From: Streptomyces sp. NBC_01241
GTDB lineage: Bacteria; Actinomycetota; Actinomycetes; Streptomycetales; Streptomycetaceae
Direction: 5' to 3'
DNA: 64,000 nucleotides
Assembly: GCF_041435435.1 (NCBI RefSeq)
Contig: NZ_CP108494.1
Span: forward strand, 6,048,501 to 6,112,500
Shown: piece after piece, positions 45,490-53,735 of the stretch
How positions within the stretch are numbered: the stretch's first letter is position 1
Layout: each line of letters starts with the position of its first letter
Program-made: the position numbers and the translations under genes
The notes under the pieces: model-generated
Seen by the model: only the letters and a program-made list of their open reading frames with translations
Told to the model about the DNA's origin: nothing
Databases searched by the model: none

Positions 45490-45805
45490 TTGCCTGATGC
45501 GGCACTGGTCGCCCACCTGGGCTGCTCAGACCGCACCATCCGACGCCGCATCAAACGCCGGCGGAGATGGGCCTCGCGCAGGCGCTGCACCGGACCGTCT
45601 TGGACGCCTGCGACCGCATGATCGGACTCGGGCTGGAGGCGCTGTCCGTAGACCTGCATCACCAAGGCCCCCAGCGGCGGGGAGCGGGCCGGCCGCTCCC
45701 CGGCCGACCGGGGTAAACAGGGGCTGAAGCGGTCGGTGGCGGTCGAGCGGGCCGGGGTGCCGCGCGGCCTGGTTTCCGCCGGCGCCAACCTCCACGACTC
45801 CCCAT
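45490..45805 (+). pseudogene. IS5-like transposase remnant, two frameshifts
   Basis: Three successive frames spell one transposase: LPDAALVAHLGCSDRTIRRR (from 45490), then ALHRTVLDACDRMIGLGLEA with SVD (the first DDE Asp region), then KAPSGGERAGRSPADRGKQG and 'LKRSVAVERAGVPRGLVSAG' up to ANLHDSP near 45800. After that the similarity ends at the edge of the palindromic element. The start of the protein and the last third are missing. Confidence 0.75.
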
Positions 45806-45813
45806 CGAGGCTT

Positions 45814-45924
45814 ACGACCTCGCCCACGATTGTCAGAGGCGTCGCGGTGTCTGGGACCTCCGCCTTGGATTCGAAGGCCCCAGACACCGCTCCTTCTCCC
45901 ACTGCCAATCGTGGGCGAGGTCGT
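45814..45924. repeat. Long palindromic element, copy 1
   Basis: Outer arms ACGACCTCGCCCACGATTG (45814-45832) and its exact complement (45906-45924). Inside are a second perfect 12-bp pair (45844-45855 GCGGTGTCTGGG with 45879-45890) and a third 5-bp pair (45862-45866 with 45874-45878). A shorter relative lies at 51367-51420. It directly abuts the IS5-like remnant and ends 78 bases before the Imm52-like gene. Confidence 0.85.
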
Positions 45925-46002
45925 TAGGGTCTGACCGGCGGATCAGGGCCGGACAGGCCCGGGTGCCACGCCCGACGGACGAAGCTCGACGGAGGAAAGT
46001 GC

Positions 46003-46725
46003 ATGCGACGTGTAGTGCGGGGCTTCTGGGGCCCCCGTCCGGAGCCGGCCGAAGCGCTCGCCCGACGCTGGAAGCGGACGCTGGACGGGCTCACGGAACT
46101 GCTCCCCGAAGCGGCGTCGGCGAACGGCGCGGCCGGAGCCGGACCCTGGCGGCACGTCCACGGTTCCGGGCCCGGGGCCGCATTGCCGGCGGACGAGGGG
46201 GCGTTGCTCGGCGCCCTGCGCGTGATGCAGGCGGCCGAGGGCTGGTCCGACCTCACGGGCACCGCGCTGCGGCTGGCCCGCACGGGGGCGCCCGGCTGGC
46301 AGACGGAGATCAGCGGACTGGGCGGGGGCGCCCCGGAGTTCCTGCTCCAGTCGTTCGTGGTGACGCTCCACGCGCCGGACGGGGCCGAGGTGCCGGAGGC
46401 CGAACTCCTCGCCGTCCTTGCCCGGGAGTGGGAGCCGGACTTCGGTGACGTGAGCGACGACGACGTGCTCGACGCGCTGGAGGACGACGCCGGGTTCTCC
46501 ATCGGCGATCCCGTGGTGGGCCGGGTCGGATACCTCTCCCCGGGCCGGGCAGCCCTCGTCCCGGACAGCCTGAAGGCGGCCCGCGAGGAACTGCCCGGCG
46601 GCGGCGTGCTCCTGCGCATCGCGGGCCCCGGCGCGAGCGCGGAGGTGGTGACGGCCTACGAGCGGCTCCGCGAGGCCGGGGCGCTCGATCCGCTGCCCCG
46701 CCCGATGGACCGGGCCGTCCTGTGA
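46003..46725 (+). CDS. Imm52-like immunity protein candidate
   Basis: 240 residues from ATG 46003 with GGAGGAAAG upstream. The start, 'VVRGFWGPRPEPAEALARRW', followed by 'LTELLP' and a Trp, and later 'LPADEGALLGALR' and 'QSFVVTLHAP', follow the Imm52 pattern (ywgpR.e..eeca.r…). Imm52 proteins are reported partners of Tox-REase-5 toxins, and such a toxin lies at 40582-43041. Assignment is by recalled pattern. The gene is cytoplasmic, acidic and without motifs for catalysis, as immunity proteins are. Confidence 0.6.
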   Translation: MRRVVRGFWGPRPEPAEALARRWKRTLDGLTELLPEAASANGAAGAGPWRHVHGSGPGAALPADEGALLGALRVMQAAEGWSDLTGTALRLARTGAPGWQTEISGLGGGAPEFLLQSFVVTLHAPDGAEVPEAELLAVLAREWEPDFGDVSDDDVLDALEDDAGFSIGDPVVGRVGYLSPGRAALVPDSLKAAREELPGGGVLLRIAGPGASAEVVTAYERLREAGALDPLPRPMDRAVL

Positions 46726-47240
46726 CCTCCCGCGCCGGGGAGACCTTCGCCGTGGCCCGCGCGCTGGCCGACATCGAGGAGCTGCTGGCCGGCCCCGTAC
46801 CGGCGACCGGGCCCACCGTGGCCGAGGGGGATCCGGAGACGGGGGAGTGGACCGCGACCGGCGGCGAGGGCTTCCGCGTCGTCCCGCTCTGGGAGGGCGA
46901 CCCGCTGACCGGGGTGTACGCCCCCGAGTGGAACGACGCCGAGGACGCGGCCGAGGCCCATCTCGCCGCCCTCGTCGGGGAACTGGACCGCCGATGGGGC
47001 CCGCACCGTGCGGTGCCGCTGCTCCTGCCGCTGCTGCGCCGGCAGGAGGGCGCCCCCGTCGAACTGCTGTTCGATGCGCTGTTTGATGAGGATCTCTACG
47101 GTGATCTGTCCGTCTGGGGCCCGGTCGGCGGCACGGACCGCTGGGTGGGCGTGAGCGTGGGGCACAGCGACGGCGACGCGCCGCTGGTGCTGGCGGCCCT
47201 GGTCAGCACCCGGCCGGTCACCGCCCCGGACGAGCGCTGA
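46722..47240 (+). CDS. Hypothetical protein coupled to the Imm52-like gene
   Basis: 172 residues from GTG 46722, overlapping the stop of the previous gene (GTGA). Acidic and soluble. Features: 'FAVARALADIEELLAGPVPA', WTATGGEGFRVVPLWEGDPL, then ELDRRWGPHRAVPLLLPLLR and 'DLSVWGPVGGTDRWVGVSVG'. No family recognised. Translational coupling suggests it serves with the immunity candidate, perhaps as a second immunity protein. Confidence 0.7.
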   Translation: MTSRAGETFAVARALADIEELLAGPVPATGPTVAEGDPETGEWTATGGEGFRVVPLWEGDPLTGVYAPEWNDAEDAAEAHLAALVGELDRRWGPHRAVPLLLPLLRRQEGAPVELLFDALFDEDLYGDLSVWGPVGGTDRWVGVSVGHSDGDAPLVLAALVSTRPVTAPDER

Positions 47241-47268
47241 AGGCCGCCCCGACGGCGTCGACGCGCAG

Positions 47269-48411
47269 TCAGAGGCGGGCGCCCTTGAGCGCCATGTGCA
47301 GCAGCAGCCGGTCCTCGCCGTCGTTGAGATCGAGGCCGGTGAGCTGCTGGACCCGGGAGAGCCGGTAGTAGAGCGTCTGGCGGTGGATGCCGAGCGCCGC
47401 GGCCGTCCGGGACGCCTGGCCCGCGCAGTCGAGGAACACCTCGGCGGTGCGGGCCAGATCCTTGTGCGGCGGGGTGAGCAGGGCACGCACCGCCGCATCC
47501 GCGGCCGCCTCGGCGGGGAGTGCGGTCAGCAGCCGGTACGGGCCGATCGCCGACCACTCGGCGACCGGGCCGAAACGGGCCTCGGCCGCCGCAGCGCGGG
47601 CCGCAGCCGACGCCTCGTGCCAGGCCGCAGCCAGCTCCGCCAGACCTCGGCGGGGCACCGCGACCCCGGCCGTGGCGTCCCGGCCCGCCGCGGCACGCAG
47701 CCGGTCCGCGGCGGTCAGCGCCGGGTCGAGGACATCGGCGGAGCGCAGCCGGACCAGCGCCGCGAGCGAGGCGGCCCTACCGGCCCCCGGGGCCGGTAGG
47801 GAGGTCAGCGCCGCGGTCGAGGGCACCGTACGGACCGACGGCGGATCGTCGGTCCACGGGGTCACGCACACCAGCGTGTGCAGCCCTTCCGCGTCCCGGC
47901 CCAGGGCCTCGCGCAGCGCGGCCACCGCCATGTCGCGCTGCCAGCCCCCCGCGGCGGTGAGGACCGCGCCGAACTCCCGGGACAGGTCCGTGCCGGCCCG
48001 CGCCTCGTCGGAGAGCAGCCCCCCGATCCGGGCCGCCACCTCCATCGCCGCGTTCAGCTGCTCGCCGGTCGGCCCGGGGTCCGCGTCGAGCAGCCACACG
48101 TAACCGAGCACCACACCCCGGTGGCGTACGGGCAGACAGATCCGGCCCCGGAACACCCCGGCCTCCGGGGCGGCCGGAATGCGGACCGGGCCGGTGGCGC
48201 GGGCGATGCCGAAGCCCTCGAACCAGGCGCGGACCGCGGGGGTGGAGCGCCTGGTCAGGATCGAGCGGGTGCGGACCGGGTCCATCGCCGTGTCGTCGTC
48301 GCTGTCGTGGGCGCCGAAGGCGACCAGGCCGAAATCCCGGTTCTCCAGCGTCGCGGGGGCGCCGAGCAGTCCGGAGATCTCGTCGACCAGCTCCTGGTAA
48401 TCGCCCTTCAC
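47269..48411 (-). CDS. PucR-type regulator, probably of proline catabolism
   Basis: 380 residues from GTG 48411. The C-terminal 60 residues hold the PucR helix-turn-helix (VFLDCAGQASRTAAALGIHR, QTLYYRLSRVQQLTGLDLND); a GAF-like N-domain precedes (LENRDFGLVAFGAHDSDDDT, then ICLPVRHRGVVLGYVWLLD). It diverges from the proline dehydrogenase gene with a perfect 16-bp palindrome between them, so control of proline use is likely. PucR proteins at this position activate put genes in other actinobacteria. Confidence 0.88.
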   Translation of the reverse strand: MKGDYQELVDEISGLLGAPATLENRDFGLVAFGAHDSDDDTAMDPVRTRSILTRRSTPAVRAWFEGFGIARATGPVRIPAAPEAGVFRGRICLPVRHRGVVLGYVWLLDADPGPTGEQLNAAMEVAARIGGLLSDEARAGTDLSREFGAVLTAAGGWQRDMAVAALREALGRDAEGLHTLVCVTPWTDDPPSVRTVPSTAALTSLPAPGAGRAASLAALVRLRSADVLDPALTAADRLRAAAGRDATAGVAVPRRGLAELAAAWHEASAAARAAAAEARFGPVAEWSAIGPYRLLTALPAEAAADAAVRALLTPPHKDLARTAEVFLDCAGQASRTAAALGIHRQTLYYRLSRVQQLTGLDLNDGEDRLLLHMALKGARL

Positions 48412-48431
48412 CCGGCCATTCTCGCACCGCT

Positions 48432-48447
48432 TCAGACATATGTCTGA
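48432..48447. promoter_or_regulatory. Palindrome TCAGACATATGTCTGA, candidate operator
   Basis: Perfect 16-bp palindrome in the gap between the PucR-type gene (start 48411) and the proline dehydrogenase gene (start 48591), 20 bases upstream of the regulator's start. A site for the PucR-type protein or its promoter is likely. Confidence 0.6.
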
Positions 48448-48590
48448 GAACCCGGGAACGGATGCGTGACAGCTGTCGATGGCCCACGATCGGAGGGATC
48501 CTTAGATTTCACGGTGGTTCTCCGTGCTGTACCGCTTTGTTCCCCCTCTGCCGGTACGGCCTTCGTTCGTACTTTCCGTGGAGGTGCCCC

Positions 48591-49556
48591 GTGCTGGGTC
48601 CCGTGATTCTCGCCGCGTCCCGCAGCGACAGGATGCGCCGTTTCATCTCGGCCGCACCTGGCACCAAGCAGGTCGTCGACCGCTTCATCGCCGGTGAGAC
48701 CGTCGACCAGGTCGTCCCGGTCATCGAGGACGCCGCCGACAAGGGCCTCGAAGTCACCCTTGACGTGGTGGGCGAGGACATCACCACCCCCGAGCAGGCC
48801 GCCGCCGCCCGCGACGCCTACCTCGAACTGGTCGACCGCCTCAAGGACCTCGGCCTGGGCACCAGGGCCGAGATGTCCATCAAGCTCTCCATGTTCGGCC
48901 AGTCGCTGGACATCGAAGGGCTCTCGGCCAAGGGCGGTGGCGGTTGGCGGGCGGGACACGAGCTGGCCCTCGCCAACGTCCGCCCGGTCGTCGAGGCCGC
49001 CGCCGCGATCGGCACCACGGTCACGCTGGACGCCGAGGACCACACCACCCTCGACTCGATGTTCGCCATCCACGAGGAGCTGCGGAAGGACTTCCCGCAG
49101 ACCGGCTGTGTGATCCAGGCGTACCTGTTCCGCACCGAGGACGACGCCCGCCGCCTGGCCGCCGCCGGCAGCCGCGTCCGCATCGTGAAGGGTGCGTACA
49201 AGGAGCCCGCCTCCGTCGCGTACCAGGACAAGGCCGAGATCGACAAGGCGTACATCCGTATCCTGAAGACGCTGATGGAGGGCGAGGGCTACCCGATGAT
49301 CGGGTCGCACGACCCGCGTCTGATCGCCATCGCCCAGGAACTGGCCCGCAAGGCGGGGCGCAAGCTGGACGAGTACGAGTTCCAGATGCTGTACGGCATC
49401 CGCAGCGACGAGCACCTCCGGCTCGCGGCCGAGGGCCACCGGATGCGCGTCTACACCGCGTACGGCACGGACTGGTACGGCTACTTCATGCGCCGTCTCG
49501 CGGAGAAGCCGGCGAACCTGCTGTTCTTCGGCCGCTCCATCCTCACCAAGGGCTGA
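48591..49556 (+). CDS. Proline dehydrogenase
   Basis: 321 residues from GTG 48591 with GGAGG 6 bases upstream. Single-domain PRODH, a FAD enzyme converting proline to pyrroline-5-carboxylate. Motifs: 'GLGTRAEMSIKLSMFGQSLD', 'TTVTLDAEDHTTLDSMFAIH', 'GCVIQAYLFRTEDDARRLAA', RIVKGAYKEP and the C-terminal signature 'EFQMLYGIRSDEHLRLAAEG' with 'VYTAYGTDWYGYFMRRLAEK'. It forms an operon with the P5C dehydrogenase gene 39 bases downstream; bacterial names for it vary (putA/putB). Confidence 0.96.
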   Translation: MLGPVILAASRSDRMRRFISAAPGTKQVVDRFIAGETVDQVVPVIEDAADKGLEVTLDVVGEDITTPEQAAAARDAYLELVDRLKDLGLGTRAEMSIKLSMFGQSLDIEGLSAKGGGGWRAGHELALANVRPVVEAAAAIGTTVTLDAEDHTTLDSMFAIHEELRKDFPQTGCVIQAYLFRTEDDARRLAAAGSRVRIVKGAYKEPASVAYQDKAEIDKAYIRILKTLMEGEGYPMIGSHDPRLIAIAQELARKAGRKLDEYEFQMLYGIRSDEHLRLAAEGHRMRVYTAYGTDWYGYFMRRLAEKPANLLFFGRSILTKG

Positions 49557-49595
49557 GCCCCCCTCCACCTCTCTACCCAAGGAGCAACGGAAACC

Positions 49596-51227
49596 ATGGA
49601 CGCTGTCACCCAGGTCCCCGCGCCGGTCAACGAGCCGGTCCACTCCTACGCCCCGGGCTCCCCGGAGCGCGCCCGCCTGGAGGCGAAGCTCAAGGAGCTC
49701 AGCCAGAACCCGATCGACCTTCCGATGACCATCGGCGGCGAGAAGCGGATGGGCGGCGGCGAGCGCTTCGACGTCGTACAGCCGCACAACCACAAGGCCG
49801 TCATCGGTACGTTCGCGCACGCCACTCAGCAGGACGCGCAGGACGCGATCGACGCCGCGCTCGCCGCTGCCCCGGCCTGGCGCGCGATGTCCTTCGACGA
49901 CCGTGCCGCGATCATCCTGCGCGCCGCCGAGCTGCTGTCCGGCCCGTGGCGCGAGACGCTGGCGGCCTCGACGATGCTCGGCCAGTCGAAGACCGCCCAG
50001 CAGGCCGAGATCGACACCCCCTGTGAGCTCGTCGACTTCTGGCGCTTCAACGTGCACTACGCGCGCCAGATCCTGGCCGAGCAGCCCCCGGCCAACTCGC
50101 CGGGCGTGTGGAACCGCATGGACCACCGCCCGCTGGAGGGCTTCGTCTACGCGATCACGCCGTTCAACTTCACGGCCATCGCGGGCAACCTGCCCACCGC
50201 CCCCGCCCTCATGGGCAACGTCGTGGTGTGGAAGCCGTCCCCGACGCAGACCCACTCCGCCGTGCTGCTCATGCAGCTCCTGGAAGAGGCCGGTCTGCCC
50301 AAGGGCGTCATCAACCTGGTGACGGGCCACGGCATCCCCGTCTCCGAGGTGGCCCTGAACCACCGCGACCTGGCCGGTATCCACTTCACCGGCTCGACCC
50401 CCACCTTCCAGCACCTGTGGAAGACGGTCGGCAACAACATCGCCAACTACCGCGCCTACCCGCGGCTCGTCGGCGAGACCGGCGGCAAGGACTTCGTCGT
50501 CGCCCACCCGTCGGCCGACCACGCCATCCTGAAGACCGCGCTGACCCGTGGCTCCTTCGAGTTCCAGGGCCAGAAGTGCTCGGCGTCCTCCCGCGCGTAC
50601 ATCCCGGCCTCCATCTGGAACTCCGGTTTCAAGGAGAAGTTCGCGGCCGAGGTCGACTCCATCACCATGGGTGACGTCACCGACCTGTCGAACTTCATCG
50701 GTGCCGTCATCGACGAGCGCTCGTTCGCCAAGAACAAGGCCGCGATCGACCGCGCCAAGTCGGACCCGTCCTGCACGATCATCGCGGGCGGCACGTACGA
50801 CGACTCGGTGGGCTACTTCGTCCGCCCGACCGTCATCGAGTGCACCGACCCGGCCAACGAGGTCTTCACGACCGAGTACTTCGGCCCGATCCTCGCCGTG
50901 CACGTCTACGAGGACGACGCGTACGACGCGATGCTGGAGCAGATGGAGTCGGCCTCCGACTACGCGCTGACCGGTTCCGTCATCGCGGGCGACCGCGCCG
51001 CGGCCGCGTACACGATGGAGAAGCTGCGGTACGCCGCGGGCAACTTCTACATCAACGACAAGTCGACCGGTGCCGTCGTCGGCCAGCAGCCCTTCGGCGG
51101 TGGCCGTGCCTCGGGTACGAACGACAAGGCGGGCGCTCCGCAGAACCTCCAGCGCTGGACCCTGACCCGGGCCATCAAGGAGACGCTGGTCCCGCCGACC
51201 GAGTACACCTACCCCCACCAGGGCTGA
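49596..51227 (+). CDS. pruA: L-glutamate gamma-semialdehyde (P5C) dehydrogenase
   Basis: 543 residues from ATG 49596 (AAGGAGCAACGG upstream). Aldehyde dehydrogenase fold: 'ITPFNFTAIAGNLPTAPALM' and 'VVWKPSPTQTH' (cofactor), 'GSTPTFQHLW', the catalytic Glu region 'LVGETGGKDF' and catalytic Cys328 in FQGQKCSASSRAY. It oxidises P5C/glutamate semialdehyde to glutamate with NAD. Its last codons (…PHQG) lie inside a 16-bp tandem repeat. Confidence 0.97.
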   Translation: MDAVTQVPAPVNEPVHSYAPGSPERARLEAKLKELSQNPIDLPMTIGGEKRMGGGERFDVVQPHNHKAVIGTFAHATQQDAQDAIDAALAAAPAWRAMSFDDRAAIILRAAELLSGPWRETLAASTMLGQSKTAQQAEIDTPCELVDFWRFNVHYARQILAEQPPANSPGVWNRMDHRPLEGFVYAITPFNFTAIAGNLPTAPALMGNVVVWKPSPTQTHSAVLLMQLLEEAGLPKGVINLVTGHGIPVSEVALNHRDLAGIHFTGSTPTFQHLWKTVGNNIANYRAYPRLVGETGGKDFVVAHPSADHAILKTALTRGSFEFQGQKCSASSRAYIPASIWNSGFKEKFAAEVDSITMGDVTDLSNFIGAVIDERSFAKNKAAIDRAKSDPSCTIIAGGTYDDSVGYFVRPTVIECTDPANEVFTTEYFGPILAVHVYEDDAYDAMLEQMESASDYALTGSVIAGDRAAAAYTMEKLRYAAGNFYINDKSTGAVVGQQPFGGGRASGTNDKAGAPQNLQRWTLTRAIKETLVPPTEYTYPHQG

Positions 51228-51288
51228 CCCCCACCAGGGCTGACCCCCACCAGGGCTGCCCCCCTCCGGGGCTGCCCCCCTCCGGGGC
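51211..51288. repeat. 16-bp tandem repeat across the pruA stop
   Basis: Three copies of ACCCCCACCAGGGCTG (51211-51226, 51227-51242, 51243-51258), then one full and one partial copy of the related unit CCCCCCTCCGGGGCTG. The first copy codes for the last residues of pruA, and its stop falls at the copy junction. The later units can each fold as CCCC/GGGG hairpins and may act as a terminator. Confidence 0.85.
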
Positions 51289-51366
51289 GCCGCACACTCC
51301 CGGCGCCCCACCACGAGTTCCGCCTCCCGCCCGGTTCCCCTGCCGGCCGGGAGGCGGTTTCCATTT

Positions 51367-51420
51367 ACGACCTCGCCCACGATGGTCAGCGGCGTCGCTG
51401 CCCATCGTGGGCGAGGTCGT
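51367..51420. repeat. Palindromic element, copy 2
   Basis: Arms ACGACCTCGCCCACGATGG (51367-51385) and its exact complement (51402-51420) with a 16-base loop containing a CAGCG/CGCTG pair. The left arm and loop match the left part of the element at 45814 with only about four differences over 35 bases (…GTCAGxGGCGTCGCxG). It lies between convergent pruA and nitroreductase genes and could serve as a bidirectional terminator. Confidence 0.88.
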
Positions 51421-51453
51421 TACCCGCCGGTCCGCCGTGCCGGGCCGGCGGGT

Positions 51454-52164
51454 TCAGATCTCCACGAGCACCTGGTCGAGCGATTTCCGTACCAGGTCCG
51501 GCACCTGGCAGTCGTCGGCCGGATACCCGACCGGGATCACCGCGAACGCCTTCTCGTTCTCCGGGCGGTCCAGCACCTCACGCAGGAACCGCATCGGGCT
51601 CGGCGTGTGGATCAGCGCCGCCAGGCCCGACAGGTGCAGGGCCGAGAGCAGCATCCCGACCGCGATCCCGACCGACTCGTCGACGTAGTAGTGCTTGTGC
51701 CTGGCGCCGTCCTCGCCCACCCAGTACCGCTGCTGGAAGACCACGACAAGGGCCGGGGCATCCGTCATAGGGGCCTTGACGGCATCCGTGCCCAGCGGTC
51801 GCAGCGCCGCCAGCCACTCCTCGCCGAGCCTGCCGTCGTAGCTGATCCGCTCCTCGTGCTCGGCCGCCTCCCGGATGCGTCGCCGCACCTCCGGATCCTT
51901 GACCAGGACGAAGGTCCAAGGCTGCTGATGTGCGCCGGACGGGGCGGTGGCCGCGCAGGCGATCGCGTCCTTCACGACCTGCTCCGGTACGGGATCCGCC
52001 GAGAACCGGCGTACGGTTCTGCGCTCGTCCATCCGCCGTCTCAGCTGCGCGGCACGCGCGAGGGACTCATCGGCCGGGGTCCGCTCCGGGCGGTAGGGGA
52101 CCGGACGGTACGGCTCGCCATGCGTGGGCGTCCAATGCGGGGGTACGGCTGTGGTGTCGGGCAT
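51454..52164 (-). CDS. Nitroreductase-family flavoprotein
   Basis: 236 residues from ATG 52164. FMN-binding 'RRTVRRFSADPVPEQVVKDA' and 'ATAPSGAHQQPWTFVLVKDP' at residues about 47-90, and 'VDESVGIAVGMLLSALHLSG' with 'IPVGYPADD' in the C-terminal half. The SGAHQQPW motif places it near the iodotyrosine-deiodinase-like branch. Reduces an unknown substrate with NAD(P)H. It is 147 bases downstream of the sensor kinase gene in the same direction. Confidence 0.92.
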   Translation of the reverse strand: MPDTTAVPPHWTPTHGEPYRPVPYRPERTPADESLARAAQLRRRMDERRTVRRFSADPVPEQVVKDAIACAATAPSGAHQQPWTFVLVKDPEVRRRIREAAEHEERISYDGRLGEEWLAALRPLGTDAVKAPMTDAPALVVVFQQRYWVGEDGARHKHYYVDESVGIAVGMLLSALHLSGLAALIHTPSPMRFLREVLDRPENEKAFAVIPVGYPADDCQVPDLVRKSLDQVLVEI

Positions 52165-52310
52165 ACGGGCAGTCTTGCGGTGCCGGCAGGTCCGGACCAG
52201 AGGGCTGTCGGACAGAACCGGCGCACACGACCGGCCGGTGTCCTCTCGGGCCGGGGCGTGGGTCTGCCCACCGGCCCGCCCCTCCGGTGCGGTGACCGGG
52301 GCGCACGGCG

Positions 52311-53735
52311 TCAGCCGGGGAGTGTCAGGCGGAAGGCGGTGTGTCCCGGGCGGCTGGTGACGGTGACGGTTCCGCCGTGCGCGGTGATGACGGCGTGGAC
52401 GATGGCGAGGCCGAGACCGGTGCTTCCGGTACTGCGGGAGCGGGCGTGGTCGGCGCGGACGAAGCGACCGAAGACCTCCGGCTGAAGCTCTTCGGGGATG
52501 CCCGGCCCGTCGTCGCTCACGCTCACGGCGACGCCGGTCCGATCGGCGGTGAGGGTGACGGTCACCTCGGTGCCGGGCGGGGTGTGGGTACGGGCATTGG
52601 CGAGGAGGTTGCCGATGGCCTGCTGGAGCCGGTGCGCGTCGCCGGTGACGGTGACCGGTTCTTCGGGGAGGTCGAGGAGCCAGCGGTGGCCGGGGCCGAC
52701 GGCGCGTGCGTCGTCCGTCGCGTTCAGGATCAGCAGGGTCAGATCGACCGGCTCCTGTCCGAGGGGGCGCCCGGCGTCCAGCCGGGCGAGCAGGAGCAGG
52801 TCGTCGACCAGGCAGGTCATGCGCTGCGACTCGCCTTCGATGCGTTCCAGTGCGTGGCGGACCGCGCCGGGAACGGGGCCTTCGTGGCGCAGGGCGAGTT
52901 CGGCGTGGCCCCGGATGTTGGCGACGGGGGTGCGCAGTTCGTGGCTGGCGTCGGCGGCGAAGTGCCGGAGCCGTTCCTCGCCGGCCTGGCGACGGGTGAG
53001 CGCGTCCTCGATGTGGCCGAGCATGTGGTTGAGGGCGGTGCCGACCTGGCCGACCTCGGTGCGGGGGTCGGTGTCGGGGAGCGGCCCCGGCATGGCGACC
53101 TCACCGCTCGCGAGCGGCAGCCCGGCCACCTCCGCGGCCCGGGCGGTGACCCGCTGGAGGGGGCGCAGGGAGATCCGTACCCACAGGGCCCCGGCGACGC
53201 CGGTGACCGTGAGGGCGACGCCGAACAGTGCGGCTTCGACCGCTTCGAGGCGGTGCACGGTCTCTTCCACCGGGTGCAGGGGCAGCCCGGTGATCAGGGT
53301 GTCCTGGTCGTCGCCCCGGACGGCCGTGACGCGGTAGATCCCCAGAGCGGAGAGGCGGATGCTGTGTCCGTGTCCGTCAGTGGGGATCCCCGCCAGGGCG
53401 CGGCGGTCCCCGGGGGCGAGGGGGAGGGGGCGGTCGCTCGCGTCGTGGACGACGGCGGCCTGGGTGACGGAGCCGTTCACGAGGCGGGCGCCGAAGGTCG
53501 ATTCGGCCTGGCCCCGGGTGTCGGGGCGGTTGTCGGCGTCGGGTTCGGCCTCGTGTTCCAGGCTGGCGGCGAAACGGCCGCCGGACGCGGAGAGCTGCTC
53601 GTCCAGGCGCCCCACGAGGAAGCCTCGCAGGGCGAGGGCGGTGGTGATGCCGACGGCGAGGCAGGCGAGGGCGAGCAGGGCGACGAGTCCGGCGGTGAGC
53701 TGGCCGCGCAGGGTGCGGGGTGCCGGGCGTCTCAC
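52311..53735 (-). CDS. Two-component sensor histidine kinase
   Basis: 474 residues from GTG 53735, overlapping the response-regulator stop (GTGA). The frame is open further upstream over the regulator gene, but that part is a shadow. Two membrane helices (about 12-34 and 155-177) flank an external sensor domain; HAMP (about 178-245); His in DASHELRTPVANIRGHAEL; N-box 'NLLANARTHT'; ATP motifs DDGPGIPEE and 'GSTGLGLAIVHAV'. Signal unknown. It pairs with the OmpR-type regulator and lies opposite the redox module at 54637, its likely target. Confidence 0.95.
   Translation of the reverse strand: MRRPAPRTLRGQLTAGLVALLALACLAVGITTALALRGFLVGRLDEQLSASGGRFAASLEHEAEPDADNRPDTRGQAESTFGARLVNGSVTQAAVVHDASDRPLPLAPGDRRALAGIPTDGHGHSIRLSALGIYRVTAVRGDDQDTLITGLPLHPVEETVHRLEAVEAALFGVALTVTGVAGALWVRISLRPLQRVTARAAEVAGLPLASGEVAMPGPLPDTDPRTEVGQVGTALNHMLGHIEDALTRRQAGEERLRHFAADASHELRTPVANIRGHAELALRHEGPVPGAVRHALERIEGESQRMTCLVDDLLLLARLDAGRPLGQEPVDLTLLILNATDDARAVGPGHRWLLDLPEEPVTVTGDAHRLQQAIGNLLANARTHTPPGTEVTVTLTADRTGVAVSVSDDGPGIPEELQPEVFGRFVRADHARSRSTGSTGLGLAIVHAVITAHGGTVTVTSRPGHTAFRLTLPG

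Noticed and set aside
45477..45497. Second IS630 C-terminal end (RANVA-stop) downstream of the deaminase gene
   Set aside because: The same bases are the start of the IS5-like frame (LPDAALVAH); a 5-residue match is too short to claim flanking IS630 copies.
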